NCBI RefSeq assembly: GCF_024721315.2
Contig: NZ_JANFAK020000036.1
Location: 1 to 62,929 of the forward strand
Direction of reading: 5' to 3'
Source of the DNA: Streptomyces sp. Isolate_45
GTDB taxonomy: Bacteria > Actinomycetota > Actinomycetes > Streptomycetales > Streptomycetaceae
Length of the DNA stretch: 62,929 nt
In this document: one piece after another, positions 16,590 through 27,585 of the stretch
Numbering within the stretch: position 1 is the first letter of the stretch
Layout of the letters: each line of letters starts with the position of its first letter
The notes under the pieces: model-generated
Told to the model about the DNA's origin: nothing
The model's database searches: none
The model's input: only the letters and a program-made list of their open reading frames with translations
Program-made: the position numbers and the translations under genes

Positions 16590-18536
16590 TCAGTCGGCGT
16601 CATCGGCCGGGCCGTGGTCCTTGGTGAGCCGCGGGACGCCGGCGGCCGCGTACGCCGCCGCCTCGTCGAGGGTTTCGGCGGCCAGCAGGGCCCGCGCGAG
16701 GTCGTCGAGCTGTGGGCGGTGCTCGCGCAGCAGGCGGCAGGCGTCCTCGTAGCACTCGTCGACGATCCGCCGCATCTCGTGGTCGACCGTGTCGAGGGTG
16801 GCGGGGGCGGCGGCGAGTCCGTAGGGGCTCTGGCCGTCGGAGGGGATGGCGGTGAGCCGGCCGACGCGTTCGCTCATGCCCCAGCGCCCGGCCATGCCGC
16901 GGGCGATGTTGGTGACCTGTTCGAGGTCGCTCTCCGAGCCCGTGGTGATGACGTCGTAGACGACGTGCTCGGCCGCCATGCCGCCGAGGGCCCCGATGAT
17001 GCGACCGCGGAGGTACTCCTCGGTGAAGGCGTAGCGGTCGGCGTCCGGAGTGGACAGCGTGACGCCGAGCGCGCGGCCGCGCGGGACGATGGTGATCTTG
17101 CGGACGGGGTCGGCGCCGGGCTGGAGCATGCCCAGGAGGGCGTGTCCGCTCTCGTGGTAGGCCGTGCGGCGGCGCTCCTCCTCCGGCATGACCAGGGAGC
17201 GCTCGGCGCCCAGCTGGACCTTCTCCAGCGCGTCGGAGAGGTCGGCCGCGGTCACCGCCTCCTGGCCGCGTTTGACGGCGAGCAGCGCGCCCTCGTTGGC
17301 GAGGTTGGCCAGTTCGGCGCCGGTCATGCCCGGGGTGCTGCGGGCCACCCGGTCGAGGTCCACGTCCGGGGCGAGCGGGATGTCCCGGGTGTGGATGCGC
17401 AGGATGGCCTCGCGGCCCGGGCGGTCGGGCGGGGAGACGACCACGGTCCGGTCGAAGCGGCCGGGGCGGGTCAGGGCGGGGTCGAGGACGTCGGCCCGGT
17501 TGGTGGCGGCGAGGACGACGACGCCCTCCGAGCCGGAGAACCCGTCCATCTCGGTGAGGATCTGGTTCAGGGTCTGTTCGCGTTCGTCGTGGCCGCCCAT
17601 GCCCGCGCCCGCGCCCCGGGCCCGGCCGATGGTGTCGATCTCGTCGATGAAGATGATCGCGGGGGCCACCTTGCGGGCCTCGGCGAAGAGTTCGCGGACC
17701 CGGGAGGCGCCGACGCCGACGATCATCTCGATGAACTCGGAGGCGGAGGCGGAGAAGAAGGGCACCCCCGCCTCTCCGGCGACCGCCCGGGCCAGCAGGG
17801 TCTTTCCGGTGCCGGGAGGGCCGGAGAGCAGGACGCCGCCGGGCATCCGGGCGCCCATCCTCCGGTACTGCTGGGGGTTCTTGAGGAAGTCGACGACGTC
17901 GTTGAGTTCGCCCTCGACCTCGTCGATGCCCGCCACGTCCTCGAAGGTGGTGCGCTGCGCTCCCTCCAGTTCCACCGGTTTGGGCGGTGCCTTGCGGCCG
18001 AGTCCGCCCGCTCCGCCCATCGCGGCGCCCATCCGGCGGGCGATGAGCACCCAGAGCAGGACCAGCAGCAGCATCGGGGCGAGGGAGATCAGGAGGTTGG
18101 CGAGGAAGCTGCGCTGGACGACGACCGGTGAGGCGGTCACGGTCACGTTCTGCTTGGTGAGGTCGGCCCACAGGGCGTCGTCGGCGAAGGCGGGGCGCTG
18201 CGTGACGAATTTGGTGTAGTCGCCCTTGTCCCCGTCGGGCAGCGGCTGTTTCGCCTTGAGTTGGCCCTGGATGGCGTCGCCCTTGGAGTAGATCTTCGAG
18301 ACGTTGCCGTTGGTCACCTGCTTGCTGAACTCCGTGTAGGAGATGACCGGCTCGTCGCCCTCGTTGAAGAACGACAGGACGACGTTGGTGATGAGGTAGA
18401 CGATCAGGGCGGCGAGGATCAGTCCGCGCCAGCCGCCGGGCATCTTCTTCCGGGGCGGCGGGGAGGGCGGTGCGCCCTCCGAACGCCAGGGCGTGTCGGC
18501 CCGGTCGCGCGGTGGTACGGGGGTGGGGCTGGGCAC
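16590..18536 (-). CDS. Membrane AAA+ zinc metalloprotease, FtsH paralogue
   Basis: This 648-aa protein has two membrane segments (about 38-57 and 146-167) flanking an extracytoplasmic domain, Walker A GPPGTGKT (239-246), Walker B FIDEID (296-301), SRH GRFDR (359-363) and the protease motif HESGH (461-465) with a downstream Asp ligand (SESDLE, Asp537). All catalytic residues are present. The Pro-rich cytoplasmic N-terminus of about 36 residues and the short C-terminus differ from housekeeping FtsH, so this is probably a second copy. The GTG at 18536 follows a strong AAGGAGG. It would degrade membrane and regulatory proteins. Confidence 0.94.
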   Translation of the reverse strand: MPSPTPVPPRDRADTPWRSEGAPPSPPPRKKMPGGWRGLILAALIVYLITNVVLSFFNEGDEPVISYTEFSKQVTNGNVSKIYSKGDAIQGQLKAKQPLPDGDKGDYTKFVTQRPAFADDALWADLTKQNVTVTASPVVVQRSFLANLLISLAPMLLLVLLWVLIARRMGAAMGGAGGLGRKAPPKPVELEGAQRTTFEDVAGIDEVEGELNDVVDFLKNPQQYRRMGARMPGGVLLSGPPGTGKTLLARAVAGEAGVPFFSASASEFIEMIVGVGASRVRELFAEARKVAPAIIFIDEIDTIGRARGAGAGMGGHDEREQTLNQILTEMDGFSGSEGVVVLAATNRADVLDPALTRPGRFDRTVVVSPPDRPGREAILRIHTRDIPLAPDVDLDRVARSTPGMTGAELANLANEGALLAVKRGQEAVTAADLSDALEKVQLGAERSLVMPEEERRRTAYHESGHALLGMLQPGADPVRKITIVPRGRALGVTLSTPDADRYAFTEEYLRGRIIGALGGMAAEHVVYDVITTGSESDLEQVTNIARGMAGRWGMSERVGRLTAIPSDGQSPYGLAAAPATLDTVDHEMRRIVDECYEDACRLLREHRPQLDDLARALLAAETLDEAAAYAAAGVPRLTKDHGPADDAD

Positions 18537-18627
18537 GGGGCCTCCTTATGCCGTCCTCCCGGCCGACGATAAGGGACAAACGTGATCATCGCCCCCGCAG
18601 GTCACCCGGTGGGGACCCCCGGGAAAA

Positions 18628-18680
18628 GGGAGGGCCCCGGCCGGGTGACCTCCTCGGTCACCTCCGGCCGGGGCCCTCCC
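18628..18680 (-). terminator. Very strong terminator hairpin after ffh
   Basis: A perfect 17-bp outer stem (gggagggccccggccgg and its complement) encloses a second 6-bp stem (gtgacc/ggtcac) in the loop. It ends 20 nt past the ffh stop. Confidence 0.85.
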
Positions 18681-18700
18681 CGACATGCGTGGCGTACGCC

Positions 18701-20275
18701 CTACTTCATGAACTTCTTGAACTCGTCCGGCAGGTCGAAGTCCTGGCCGGCCTGGCCGCCGCCCGCGGGGAGCCCGAACGGGTTGCCGGCCGCGGCCGGC
18801 TCGTCCGCCTGGGGACCCTGCTCGCGCCGGGCCGCGGCAGCGGCCTCCTCTTCCTTGCGCTTCATCGGGTTGCCGCTCTTGCGCTTGCCCTTGGCCTGCT
18901 TGACCTGCTTCTTCTGCCGGCCGGGGCCGCCACCCATGCCCGGGATGCCCGGCATTCCGGGCATGCCGCCGCCCTGGGCCATGCGGGACATCATCTTGCG
19001 GGCCTCGAAGAACCGCTCGACGAGGCTCTTGACGGCGCTGACCTCGACGCCGGAGCCCTTGGCGATGCGGGCGCGGCGGGAGCCGTTGATGATGTGCGGG
19101 TCGTGGCGCTCGGCCGGGGTCATCGACTTGATGATCGCGGCCGTGCGGTCGACGTCGCGCTCGTCGATGTTGTTGATCTGGTCCTTGATCTGACCCATGC
19201 CCGGCAGCATGCCGAGGAGCTTGGAGATGGACCCCATCTTGCGGACCTGCTCCATCTGGGCCAGGAAGTCGTCGAGCGTGAACTCCTTGGGGCCCTTGGC
19301 GAGCTTGGCCGCCATCTTCTCGGCCTCGGCCTGCGAGAAGGTCTTCTCGGCCTGCTCGATGAGGGTGAGCATGTCACCCATGTCGAGGATCCGGCCCGCC
19401 ATGCGGTCCGGGTGGAAGGCGTCGAACTCGTCGAGCTTCTCGCCGTTCGAGGCGAACATGATCTGCTTGCCCGTGACGTGCGCGATGGAGAGCGCGGCAC
19501 CACCGCGGGCGTCGCCGTCGAGCTTGGAGAGCACCACGCCGTCGAAGCCGACGCCGTCGCGGAAGGCCTCGGCGGTGTTGACCGCGTCCTGACCGATCAT
19601 CGCGTCGACGACGAAGAGGATCTCGTCCGGGCTGACGGCGTCGCGGATGTCCGCGGCCTGCCGCATCAGCTCCTGGTCGATGCCGAGGCGGCCGGCGGTG
19701 TCGACGATCACGATGTCGAACTGCTTGGTGCGCGCGTACTCGACGGAGTCCTTCGCGACCTGGACCGGGTCGCCGACGCCGTTGCCCGGCTGGGGCGCGT
19801 AGACCGCGACGCCCGCGCGCTCGGCGACGACGGAGAGCTGGTTGACGGCGTTGGGGCGCTGGAGGTCGCACGCCACGAGGAGCGGGGAGTGGCCCTGCCC
19901 CTTCAGCCAGAGGCCGAGCTTTCCGGCGAGGGTGGTCTTACCGGCACCCTGGAGGCCCGCGAGCATGATCACGGTGGGTGCGGTCTTGGCGAACCGCAGA
20001 CGGCGGGTCTCACCACCGAGGATGCCCACCAGCTCGTCGTTGACGATCTTCAGGACCTGCTGGCCGGGGTTCAGCGCCTTGCTGACCTCCTCGCCACGGG
20101 CCCTTTCCTTGACGTTCGCGATGAAGGAGCGGACCACGGGGAGCGCGACGTCGGCCTCAAGGAGGGCGATACGGATTTCCCGCGCCGCAGCGTCGATGTC
20201 CTGCTCGGAGAGGCGGCCTTTGCCCCGGAGGGACTTGAAGGTCGCGCTGAGGCGGTCGGAAAGCGTATCGAACAC
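18701..20275 (-). CDS. ffh: Signal recognition particle protein Ffh (SRP54)
   Basis: This 524-aa GTPase recognises signal sequences of nascent chains with the SRP RNA and docks on FtsY. It has the N domain (residues 1-90), P-loop GLQGAGKTT (107-115), DTAGR and KLDGDARGG motifs in the G domain, and a Met-rich M domain (MGSISKLLGMLPGMGQ, SRRARIAKGSG) ending in a Gly/Met/Lys-rich tail. The GTG at 20275 (FDTLSDRL) is the standard start; the long frame upstream is a glnD shadow. Its receptor ftsY is in the same window. Confidence 0.98.
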   Translation of the reverse strand: MFDTLSDRLSATFKSLRGKGRLSEQDIDAAAREIRIALLEADVALPVVRSFIANVKERARGEEVSKALNPGQQVLKIVNDELVGILGGETRRLRFAKTAPTVIMLAGLQGAGKTTLAGKLGLWLKGQGHSPLLVACDLQRPNAVNQLSVVAERAGVAVYAPQPGNGVGDPVQVAKDSVEYARTKQFDIVIVDTAGRLGIDQELMRQAADIRDAVSPDEILFVVDAMIGQDAVNTAEAFRDGVGFDGVVLSKLDGDARGGAALSIAHVTGKQIMFASNGEKLDEFDAFHPDRMAGRILDMGDMLTLIEQAEKTFSQAEAEKMAAKLAKGPKEFTLDDFLAQMEQVRKMGSISKLLGMLPGMGQIKDQINNIDERDVDRTAAIIKSMTPAERHDPHIINGSRRARIAKGSGVEVSAVKSLVERFFEARKMMSRMAQGGGMPGMPGIPGMGGGPGRQKKQVKQAKGKRKSGNPMKRKEEEAAAAARREQGPQADEPAAAGNPFGLPAGGGQAGQDFDLPDEFKKFMK

Positions 20276-20407
20276 GGTGGTCGCGATTCCTCGGGTCGGG
20301 GGCGTGGTGGTCGTCCCCCAGGGTATCGGGCCGCGCCGCCTGCCCGGCCCTGCGGGCGCCATTGCCTTTCCCCTTCCCCGTCCCGCCCCTTTCCTCCCCC
20401 GTCCGTT

Positions 20408-20443
20408 CCCGTTCACCGTCCGGGGAGCCGGACGGTGAACGGG
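20408..20443 (-). terminator. Terminator of the amtB-glnK-glnD operon
   Basis: A perfect 16-bp stem (cccgttcaccgtccgg/ccggacggtgaacggg) with a ggag loop lies 50 nt after the glnD stop and before ffh. Confidence 0.85.
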
Positions 20444-20493
20444 AAACGGTGTACGGGGAGGGACGGGCGGCGGGAGTCCGGAGCGCGAGCGGC

Positions 20494-22935
20494 CTACGTC
20501 AGCGCGGCCTGCGCCGACGCGGCCAGGGCGGCGGCGTCCGCCCCGGTCAGGGGCTTGCCGTCGGCGTCGACGACGTAGACGGTGTCCACGGCGTTGGCGC
20601 CCAGGGTGGAGACGTGCGCGCTGCGCACCCGGACCCCGGCCGTCTCCAGGGCCCGGCCGATGCGGTGCAGCAGCCCCACCGCGTCGGGGGCCCGCACCTC
20701 CAGGACGGTGGCCAGCGAGGAGACGTCCGGCACGACCGTGACCCGCGGCGGCGGTGGTACGACGCCCCGCCGCCGCGGGTAGGCCGCCTCGCGGTCCGCG
20801 AGCTTCGCCGGCACGTCGAGCGTGCCGTCCAGCGCCCGGATCAGGTCGGTCCGCAGCCGGGCCGCCTGGGGCAGCGCCCCGTACTCCGCGGCCACCCGCC
20901 AGCGCAGCACCAGGACCTCGCCGGGCAGGTCCGGAAGCTCCAGGGAGCGCAGGTCCGCCGCCCGTACGGTCAACCGGTGCAGCGCCAGGACCCCGGCGGC
21001 GGCCGGGAGCACGCCGGGCTGATCGGGCACGGCGAGGACCAGTTCGACCCCGACCGCCTCGTCCTCCTCCTCGCGGGCGTGCAGGGCCAGCACCGGTTCC
21101 CCGGTGCGCAGGGCCTCCACCGCCAGGCGTTCCTGTTCGGTGCTCGGGATCTCCGGCTCGGTGACGGCCGGTGGCGCGCCGCGCAGGACGGCGGCGACCC
21201 GCTCCACGAGGTCGGCCACCAGGGAACCCCGCCAGGTGCTCCAGGCGGCGGGGCCCGTAGCGAGGGCGTCGGCCTCGGTCAGGGCGTGCAGGATCTCCAG
21301 CGTGCCGAGCGAGCCCAGGGCCGCCGCGACGGAGCGGACGGTGGCCGGGTCGTCCAGGTCGCGCCGGGTCGCGGTGTCGATGAGCAGCAGGTGGTGGCGT
21401 ACGAGGACGGCCAGTACGGCGGCGTCCTCGGTGTCGAAGCCCACCCGGACGGCCATGTCGCGGGCGATGGTCTCGCCGGCCACCGAGTGGTCCCCGGGCC
21501 AGCCCTTGCCGATGTCGTGCAGCAGGGCGGCCATGAGCAGCAGGTCGGGGCGGCCGACCCGGCGGGTCAGGGCGGAGGCCCGTACCGCCGTCTCGATCAG
21601 GTGCCGGTCCACCGTCCAGGTGTGCACCGGGTTGCGCTGTGGCCTGCACCGCACCCGTTCCCAGTCGGGGAGCAGCCGGGTGATCAGTCCCTCGGCCTCC
21701 AGTGCCTCCCACACGCCGACGGTCGGCTCGCCCGCGCCCAGCAGGGTCACGAGCTGTTCGCGCGCCTCCGCCGGCCAGGGCACCGGCAGTGGTTTGGCCT
21801 GGGCCGCGAGGCGGCGTACGGCGTGCAGGGAGACGGGCAGTCCGGCCTGCGCGGCCGCCGCACCGAACCGCAGGGGCAGTACGGGGTCCCGGTCGGGCCG
21901 GGCGGCCAGTGCCAGTACGGCCTCCCCGTCGGACTCGACGACCCCTTCGGCCAGGGGTGCGCGCTCGACTGCCGGGGCCCCCCGTGTCCCCAGCAGTCCG
22001 CGCAGGCGCGGCCGGGCGGCGCGGGCCCGTAGGACCCGTCCGACCTCGCGCCAGGTGACGTCGCCCGCGTAGGCGATGACCCGTGCGGCCTCGTACACCT
22101 CGCGGAGCAGGGCGTCGGAGTCCATCAGGCCGAGCCGGGCGGCGACCTGTTCCTGTTCCTGGAGGGCGAGCCGGTCGGTCGCCCGGCCCGTCACCAGGTG
22201 CAGGGCGTCCCGCGCGTCCAGCAGTCGGCGCCTGGCTTCGGCCAGTCCCTCGCGCGGGGCGTCGGCCAGCCAGGACGCGGCCACGGCCCGCAGCGCCGTG
22301 GCGTCGCGGAGTCCGCCGCGCGCCTCCTTCAGGTCGGGCTCCAGCAGGAAGCGCAGCTCCCCCGCCCGGTCGGCCCGGTCACGGCACAGGGCGTGCAGTT
22401 GCGGGAGCCGTTTGGCGGCCTGGTTGCGCCAGTCGGCGAGGACCGAGGTCCGCAGGCCGGCGAGCAGTCCGGCGTCCCCGGCGACGGGCCGGGCGTCGAG
22501 CAGTCCGAGGTGCACCTTGAGGTCCTCGGCGGCGGTCCGGCGGGCCTCCCCCGGGGTGCGCACCGAGTGGTCCAGGGCCAGGCCGAGGTCCCACACCGGG
22601 TACCAGAGCCGGTCGGCGAGGGCGGCGAGCGCCCGTGGTGGCGCCTTGCCGTCGTGGAGCAGCAGCAGGTCGAGGTCGCTGCGCGGGGACAGTTCCCCCC
22701 GCCCGTAGCCGCCGACGGCGACGAGGGAGGCACCGCGTACCCCGGTCTCGCGTGCGGCCGTGGCGAACAGGGCGTTCAGCCATTCGTCGGTCAGGCCGGA
22801 CAGGGCGGAACGCCGGGACGGCCCGGACCGCGACTCCTCCTGGAGGAGTCGCAGCCGGGCCGCGGCGTAGCCGCTGGGTCCCGCGTCGCGCGGATCGTTG
22901 TCCGGACCGGTCGTGGTCGGTTCGACGCTCGTCAC
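20494..22935 (-). CDS. glnD: PII-modifying nucleotidyltransferase GlnD
   Basis: This 813-aa protein has an N-terminal nucleotidyltransferase core (GGYGRGELSPRSDLDLLLL, residues 75-94), an HD hydrolase domain (LLHDIGKGWPGDHS) and two C-terminal ACT domains (about 620-700 and 740-813) that sense glutamine. In Streptomyces GlnD adenylylates rather than uridylylates GlnK (established for S. coelicolor). The GTG at 22935 follows AGGAG at good spacing. It is third in amtB-glnK-glnD, 17 nt after glnK. Confidence 0.97.
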   Translation of the reverse strand: MTSVEPTTTGPDNDPRDAGPSGYAAARLRLLQEESRSGPSRRSALSGLTDEWLNALFATAARETGVRGASLVAVGGYGRGELSPRSDLDLLLLHDGKAPPRALAALADRLWYPVWDLGLALDHSVRTPGEARRTAAEDLKVHLGLLDARPVAGDAGLLAGLRTSVLADWRNQAAKRLPQLHALCRDRADRAGELRFLLEPDLKEARGGLRDATALRAVAASWLADAPREGLAEARRRLLDARDALHLVTGRATDRLALQEQEQVAARLGLMDSDALLREVYEAARVIAYAGDVTWREVGRVLRARAARPRLRGLLGTRGAPAVERAPLAEGVVESDGEAVLALAARPDRDPVLPLRFGAAAAQAGLPVSLHAVRRLAAQAKPLPVPWPAEAREQLVTLLGAGEPTVGVWEALEAEGLITRLLPDWERVRCRPQRNPVHTWTVDRHLIETAVRASALTRRVGRPDLLLMAALLHDIGKGWPGDHSVAGETIARDMAVRVGFDTEDAAVLAVLVRHHLLLIDTATRRDLDDPATVRSVAAALGSLGTLEILHALTEADALATGPAAWSTWRGSLVADLVERVAAVLRGAPPAVTEPEIPSTEQERLAVEALRTGEPVLALHAREEEDEAVGVELVLAVPDQPGVLPAAAGVLALHRLTVRAADLRSLELPDLPGEVLVLRWRVAAEYGALPQAARLRTDLIRALDGTLDVPAKLADREAAYPRRRGVVPPPPRVTVVPDVSSLATVLEVRAPDAVGLLHRIGRALETAGVRVRSAHVSTLGANAVDTVYVVDADGKPLTGADAAALAASAQAALT

Positions 22936-22952
22936 CCAGGAGCTCCTGTCAG

Positions 22953-24722
<1,770 letters not shown>

Positions 24723-24772
24723 TTATTGGCCCTGAGATTCGCGCAGGCCGGTTTCCGGCGGCGCCGCTGGGT

Positions 24773-24808
24773 GTTTCGCCCCGATGACGAAGAGGTCGGG
24801 CGTGTTAC
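24773..24808 (-). promoter_or_regulatory. Candidate GlnR operator upstream of amtB
   Basis: On the minus strand GTCAT-n6-GAAAC (24788 to 24773) closely matches the GlnR a-site/b-site pair (gTnAc-n6-GaAAc). A second GTAAC lies at 24808-24804, spaced 20 rather than 22 bases from the first. GlnR control of amtB-glnK-glnD is established in S. coelicolor; this exact site is my inference. The 307-bp gap 24632-24938 otherwise holds only the nsdA terminator. Confidence 0.5.
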
Positions 24809-24836
24809 GCGCCCATGAACGGATCATGGTGAGGGG

Positions 24837-24911
24837 CCGGCCGCGGCGGTGACCCGGGAGACCTGGCCGGGGGAGCCTGATCGGGCTTCACGGGGTGACT
24901 GCCGCGGCCGG
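24837..24911 (-). terminator. Terminator of nsdA
   Basis: An 18-pair stem with one mismatch and one G-U (24837-24855 with 24893-24911) encloses a 37-nt loop, 28 nt after the nsdA stop. Confidence 0.6.
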
Positions 24912-24938
24912 GGCCTTGGGGGGCGGCCGGGAGGGCCG

Positions 24939-26420
24939 TCAGACGGCCTCGGCCGCTTCGGGGAGGCGGGAGGCGAGGAGGTCGGTCAGGCGGACCACCT
25001 CGGCGACGTCTCCGTACTCACGGGCGGCGGTGTCCACGGTCTTGCGCAGCCGGGTGTTCACCCGTTCGGAGCGCACCTTTCGCGCCACGTCGAGCGCTTG
25101 GTCGACGAGGACGGCGGCCTGCTCGGGCTCGCGCTGGAGCAGGTGGACGGTGGCCATGCCGATGAGGTTCAGGGCGTACGAGCGCTGGTGCTCGTCGTCC
25201 TTGGCGAACAGGTCGACGGCGCGTTCCATGACCGGTTCGGCGAGGGAGGCGTAGGTGGGGCTTCGGCCGGCGACGTAGGCCAGGTCGCGGTACGAGTGGG
25301 AGTTCTCCCCGTTGAGTTCGGCCTCGGAGAAGAAGCGGATCCAGTCGGGTTCGGGCTCCCCGCCGAGGCCGGCGTCGCTGAAGGTGTCCTCGGCCATCCG
25401 TACGGCGCGCTTGCAGCGGCTGGGCTGGCCCATGTTGGCGTAGGCGCGGGCCTCCATCGCATACAGCATGGCCTGGGTGCGGGGGCCGGCGCAGTCGCGG
25501 CTGCCGTACTGCGCGAGGTGGATGAGTTCCAGGGCGTCCTCGGGGCGGCCGAGGTGGATCATCTGGCGGCTCATGCTGGACAGGATGTACGAGCCGAGCG
25601 GCTTGTCCCCGCCCTCCTTGGCGGCGTGCAGCGCGAGGACGAAGTACTTCTGGGCGGTGGGGTGCAGGCCGATGTCGTAGCTCATCCAGCCGGCGAGTTC
25701 GGCGAGTTCGGCGGCCACCTTGAACAGCCGCTTCATGACGGGGGCGGGGTGGTTCTCCTGGAGGAGGTCGGTGACCTCGTGCAGCTGGCCCACGACGGCC
25801 TTGCGGCGCAGTCCGCCGCCGCACTGGGCGTCCCACTGGCGGAACATGACGGTGGTGGCTTCGAGGAGGTCGAGTTCCGGTTCGGACAGCCGGGGCGGGC
25901 GGTGGCCGGTCTGCGGGGCGAGGTCGCGCGATCCCGGGTCGGCGGCGGGGACGGGGACGAGCCAGCGCTGCATGGGCTCGATGAGGGCGGGGCCGGCGGA
26001 GAGCGCGAGCGAGGTGCCGAGGAAGCCGCGGCGGGCCAGCATCAGGTCGCTGCGGGAGAACTCGCTGAGCAGTTCCACGGTCTGCGGTCCGGCCCAGGGC
26101 AGGTCGACGCCGGAGACCGACGGGGTCTGGTGGGCGGTGCGCAGGCCGAGCTGTTCGATGGCGACGACGGACCCGAAGCGTTCGGAGAACAGCTCGGAGA
26201 GGATGCGCGGCACGGGTTCGCGGGGTTGTTCCCCGTCGAGCCAGCGGCGGACCCGCGAGGTGTCCGTGCTGATGTGGTGGGCGCCCATCTGACGGGCCCG
26301 GCGGTTGACCTGTCGGGCGAGTTCGCCCTTGGACCAGCCGCTTCGGACGAACCACGAGGTCAGCTGGACATTGCGGTCGGCGGATTCATCGACCGTTCCG
26401 CTCGCGCCGTTGCCGCTCAC
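24939..26420 (-). CDS. nsdA: NsdA, negative regulator of differentiation and antibiotic production
   Basis: This 493-aa cytoplasmic protein has a degenerate HTH-like N-terminus (VQLTSWFVRSGWSKGELARQV..RRWLDGEQP) followed by helical, tetratricopeptide-like repeats (SYILSSMSRQMIHLGRPEDA, YALNLIGMATVHLLQREPEQ). NsdA of S. coelicolor (about 500 aa, next to amtB) represses sporulation and several antibiotics. The GTG at 26420 gives SGNGASGTVDESADRNVQL; a longer frame to 26528 reads into the promoter region. A good -10 lies upstream at 26565. Confidence 0.93.
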   Translation of the reverse strand: MSGNGASGTVDESADRNVQLTSWFVRSGWSKGELARQVNRRARQMGAHHISTDTSRVRRWLDGEQPREPVPRILSELFSERFGSVVAIEQLGLRTAHQTPSVSGVDLPWAGPQTVELLSEFSRSDLMLARRGFLGTSLALSAGPALIEPMQRWLVPVPAADPGSRDLAPQTGHRPPRLSEPELDLLEATTVMFRQWDAQCGGGLRRKAVVGQLHEVTDLLQENHPAPVMKRLFKVAAELAELAGWMSYDIGLHPTAQKYFVLALHAAKEGGDKPLGSYILSSMSRQMIHLGRPEDALELIHLAQYGSRDCAGPRTQAMLYAMEARAYANMGQPSRCKRAVRMAEDTFSDAGLGGEPEPDWIRFFSEAELNGENSHSYRDLAYVAGRSPTYASLAEPVMERAVDLFAKDDEHQRSYALNLIGMATVHLLQREPEQAAVLVDQALDVARKVRSERVNTRLRKTVDTAAREYGDVAEVVRLTDLLASRLPEAAEAV

Positions 26421-26820
26421 TGGAACGCCCCCATCCGCATCGCTTCTCCACACCGAACCTTGGCCGTGGCGGCCCGGGCCGCCGGGGACCTTCACAGGTC
26501 CTCCACAGATTGCCTCCGGCATACCCATGGTCGGGTCCGCCTTCAGGTTCGTGCACCGAAAGTAATCCTACGATCACCCCTGCGGCGAGGTCGATTCCAG
26601 AAACGCCACCATTCGCCACCCCTTCGAATGAACTCGCCACCGGCCAGGCGCGATTCACTTGACACGAAGGCGGAACGGAACGGTTGGTCGGGAGTGCGCT
26701 CGGGGCGCGCGCGGCGAGGAGTGCGCCGGGCGGGTCCGATCGGAGGACGCGACGCACCCGACTGCCGACAGGTCCCGCCGACGTCGTAACCACCGGCGCG
26801 TCCGACCCGTTGGAGGGGGC
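26421..26820. other. 400-bp divergent intergenic region nsdA / prim-pol
   Basis: No gene is supported here. It holds the candidate nsdA promoter (26565-26594), two imperfect ccattcg/ttcgaatgaa segments around 26608-26634, and a perfect -35 (TTGACA at 26659-26664) pointing toward the prim-pol gene but without a recognisable -10 at 17-18 bp. Confidence 0.6.
26565..26594 (-). promoter_or_regulatory. Candidate vegetative promoter of nsdA
   Basis: On the minus strand TCGACC, an 18-bp spacer and TAGGAT (an excellent Streptomyces -10) lie about 145 nt upstream of the nsdA start, implying a leader of roughly 140 nt. Confidence 0.5.
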
Positions 26821-27495
26821 ATGGGCATGGGCTTCACGATCGGCGGCAGCCGCGGCACCAAGGAGTTCCGTACCGGCGCCCGGCGCCGCGGCCGGACCTC
26901 GGAGTGCACGACGGTGGCGGAGTACACGGGACTGTGGGGCTGGGACGTGCGGCCCGGAGCCAGGGCCGCCGGCCCCACCCGCGATTGCTCCTGCGGTCAT
27001 ACGAACTGCGGTGCGCCGGGGGCGCATCCGCTGGACTTCGCTCCCACCGTCCCCGCGGGCGCCACCCTCGACGAGGTCACCGAGGTCTGGGGCGAGTACC
27101 CGGGCGCGGCGATCATGCTCCCGGTCGGCCGCGCCTTCGACGTCATCGAGGTCTCCGCGGAAGCGGGCCGCCGGGCCCTGGTCCGACTGGAGCGGATGGG
27201 CCTGCCGCTGGGGCCGGTGACGGTGACCCCGGACGGCCGCGCGCAGTTCTTCGTGGCCCCCGGCGCCGCCGCCGAGCTGCCGCGGCTGCTGTACCGGATG
27301 GGTTGGGACGACGCGGATCTGGACCTGCGCGCCCTGGGCCCCGGCGCCTTCCTCACCGCCCCGCCCTCCGACCACGCGGGCCTCGGCCCGGCCGACTGGC
27401 TGCGCAGGCCCGCGTTGGACTGTGCGGGCGGCCCCCCGCAGGCCCGACTGCTGCTGGGCACCCTCGCCTACATCTGCCACCGCTTCCGGCGCTGA
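26821..27495 (+). CDS. Bifunctional DNA primase/polymerase-like protein (stand-alone prim-pol domain)
   Basis: This 224-aa protein consists of the prim-pol fold alone. A Cys/His cluster CSCGHTNCGAPGAHPL (residues 56-71) precedes the core AAIMLPVGRAFDVIEVSAEAG. The usual catalytic D-x-D appears as D107-V-I-E110, so the second acidic residue is Glu at shifted spacing; activity is uncertain. No helicase is fused. The ATG at 26821 follows GGAGGGGG. The conserved place between nsdA and ftsY suggests a core, perhaps regulatory, role. Function in Streptomyces is not known to me. Confidence 0.85.
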   Translation: MGMGFTIGGSRGTKEFRTGARRRGRTSECTTVAEYTGLWGWDVRPGARAAGPTRDCSCGHTNCGAPGAHPLDFAPTVPAGATLDEVTEVWGEYPGAAIMLPVGRAFDVIEVSAEAGRRALVRLERMGLPLGPVTVTPDGRAQFFVAPGAAAELPRLLYRMGWDDADLDLRALGPGAFLTAPPSDHAGLGPADWLRRPALDCAGGPPQARLLLGTLAYICHRFRR

Positions 27496-27511
27496 TGTCC
27501 CCCGCACGCGA

Positions 27512-27547
27512 CGGTGCCCCCCGGTCCGATCGGACCGGGGGGCACCG
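27512..27547. terminator. Perfect 36-bp palindromic bidirectional terminator
   Basis: The sequence cggtgccccccggtccga followed immediately by its exact complement forms a 36-bp perfect palindrome between the convergent prim-pol gene and ftsY. Confidence 0.85.
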
Positions 27548-27585
27548 CGGTGCTCTGCCGCGCCCTCGGGCGCTCCCGAGCGGTC

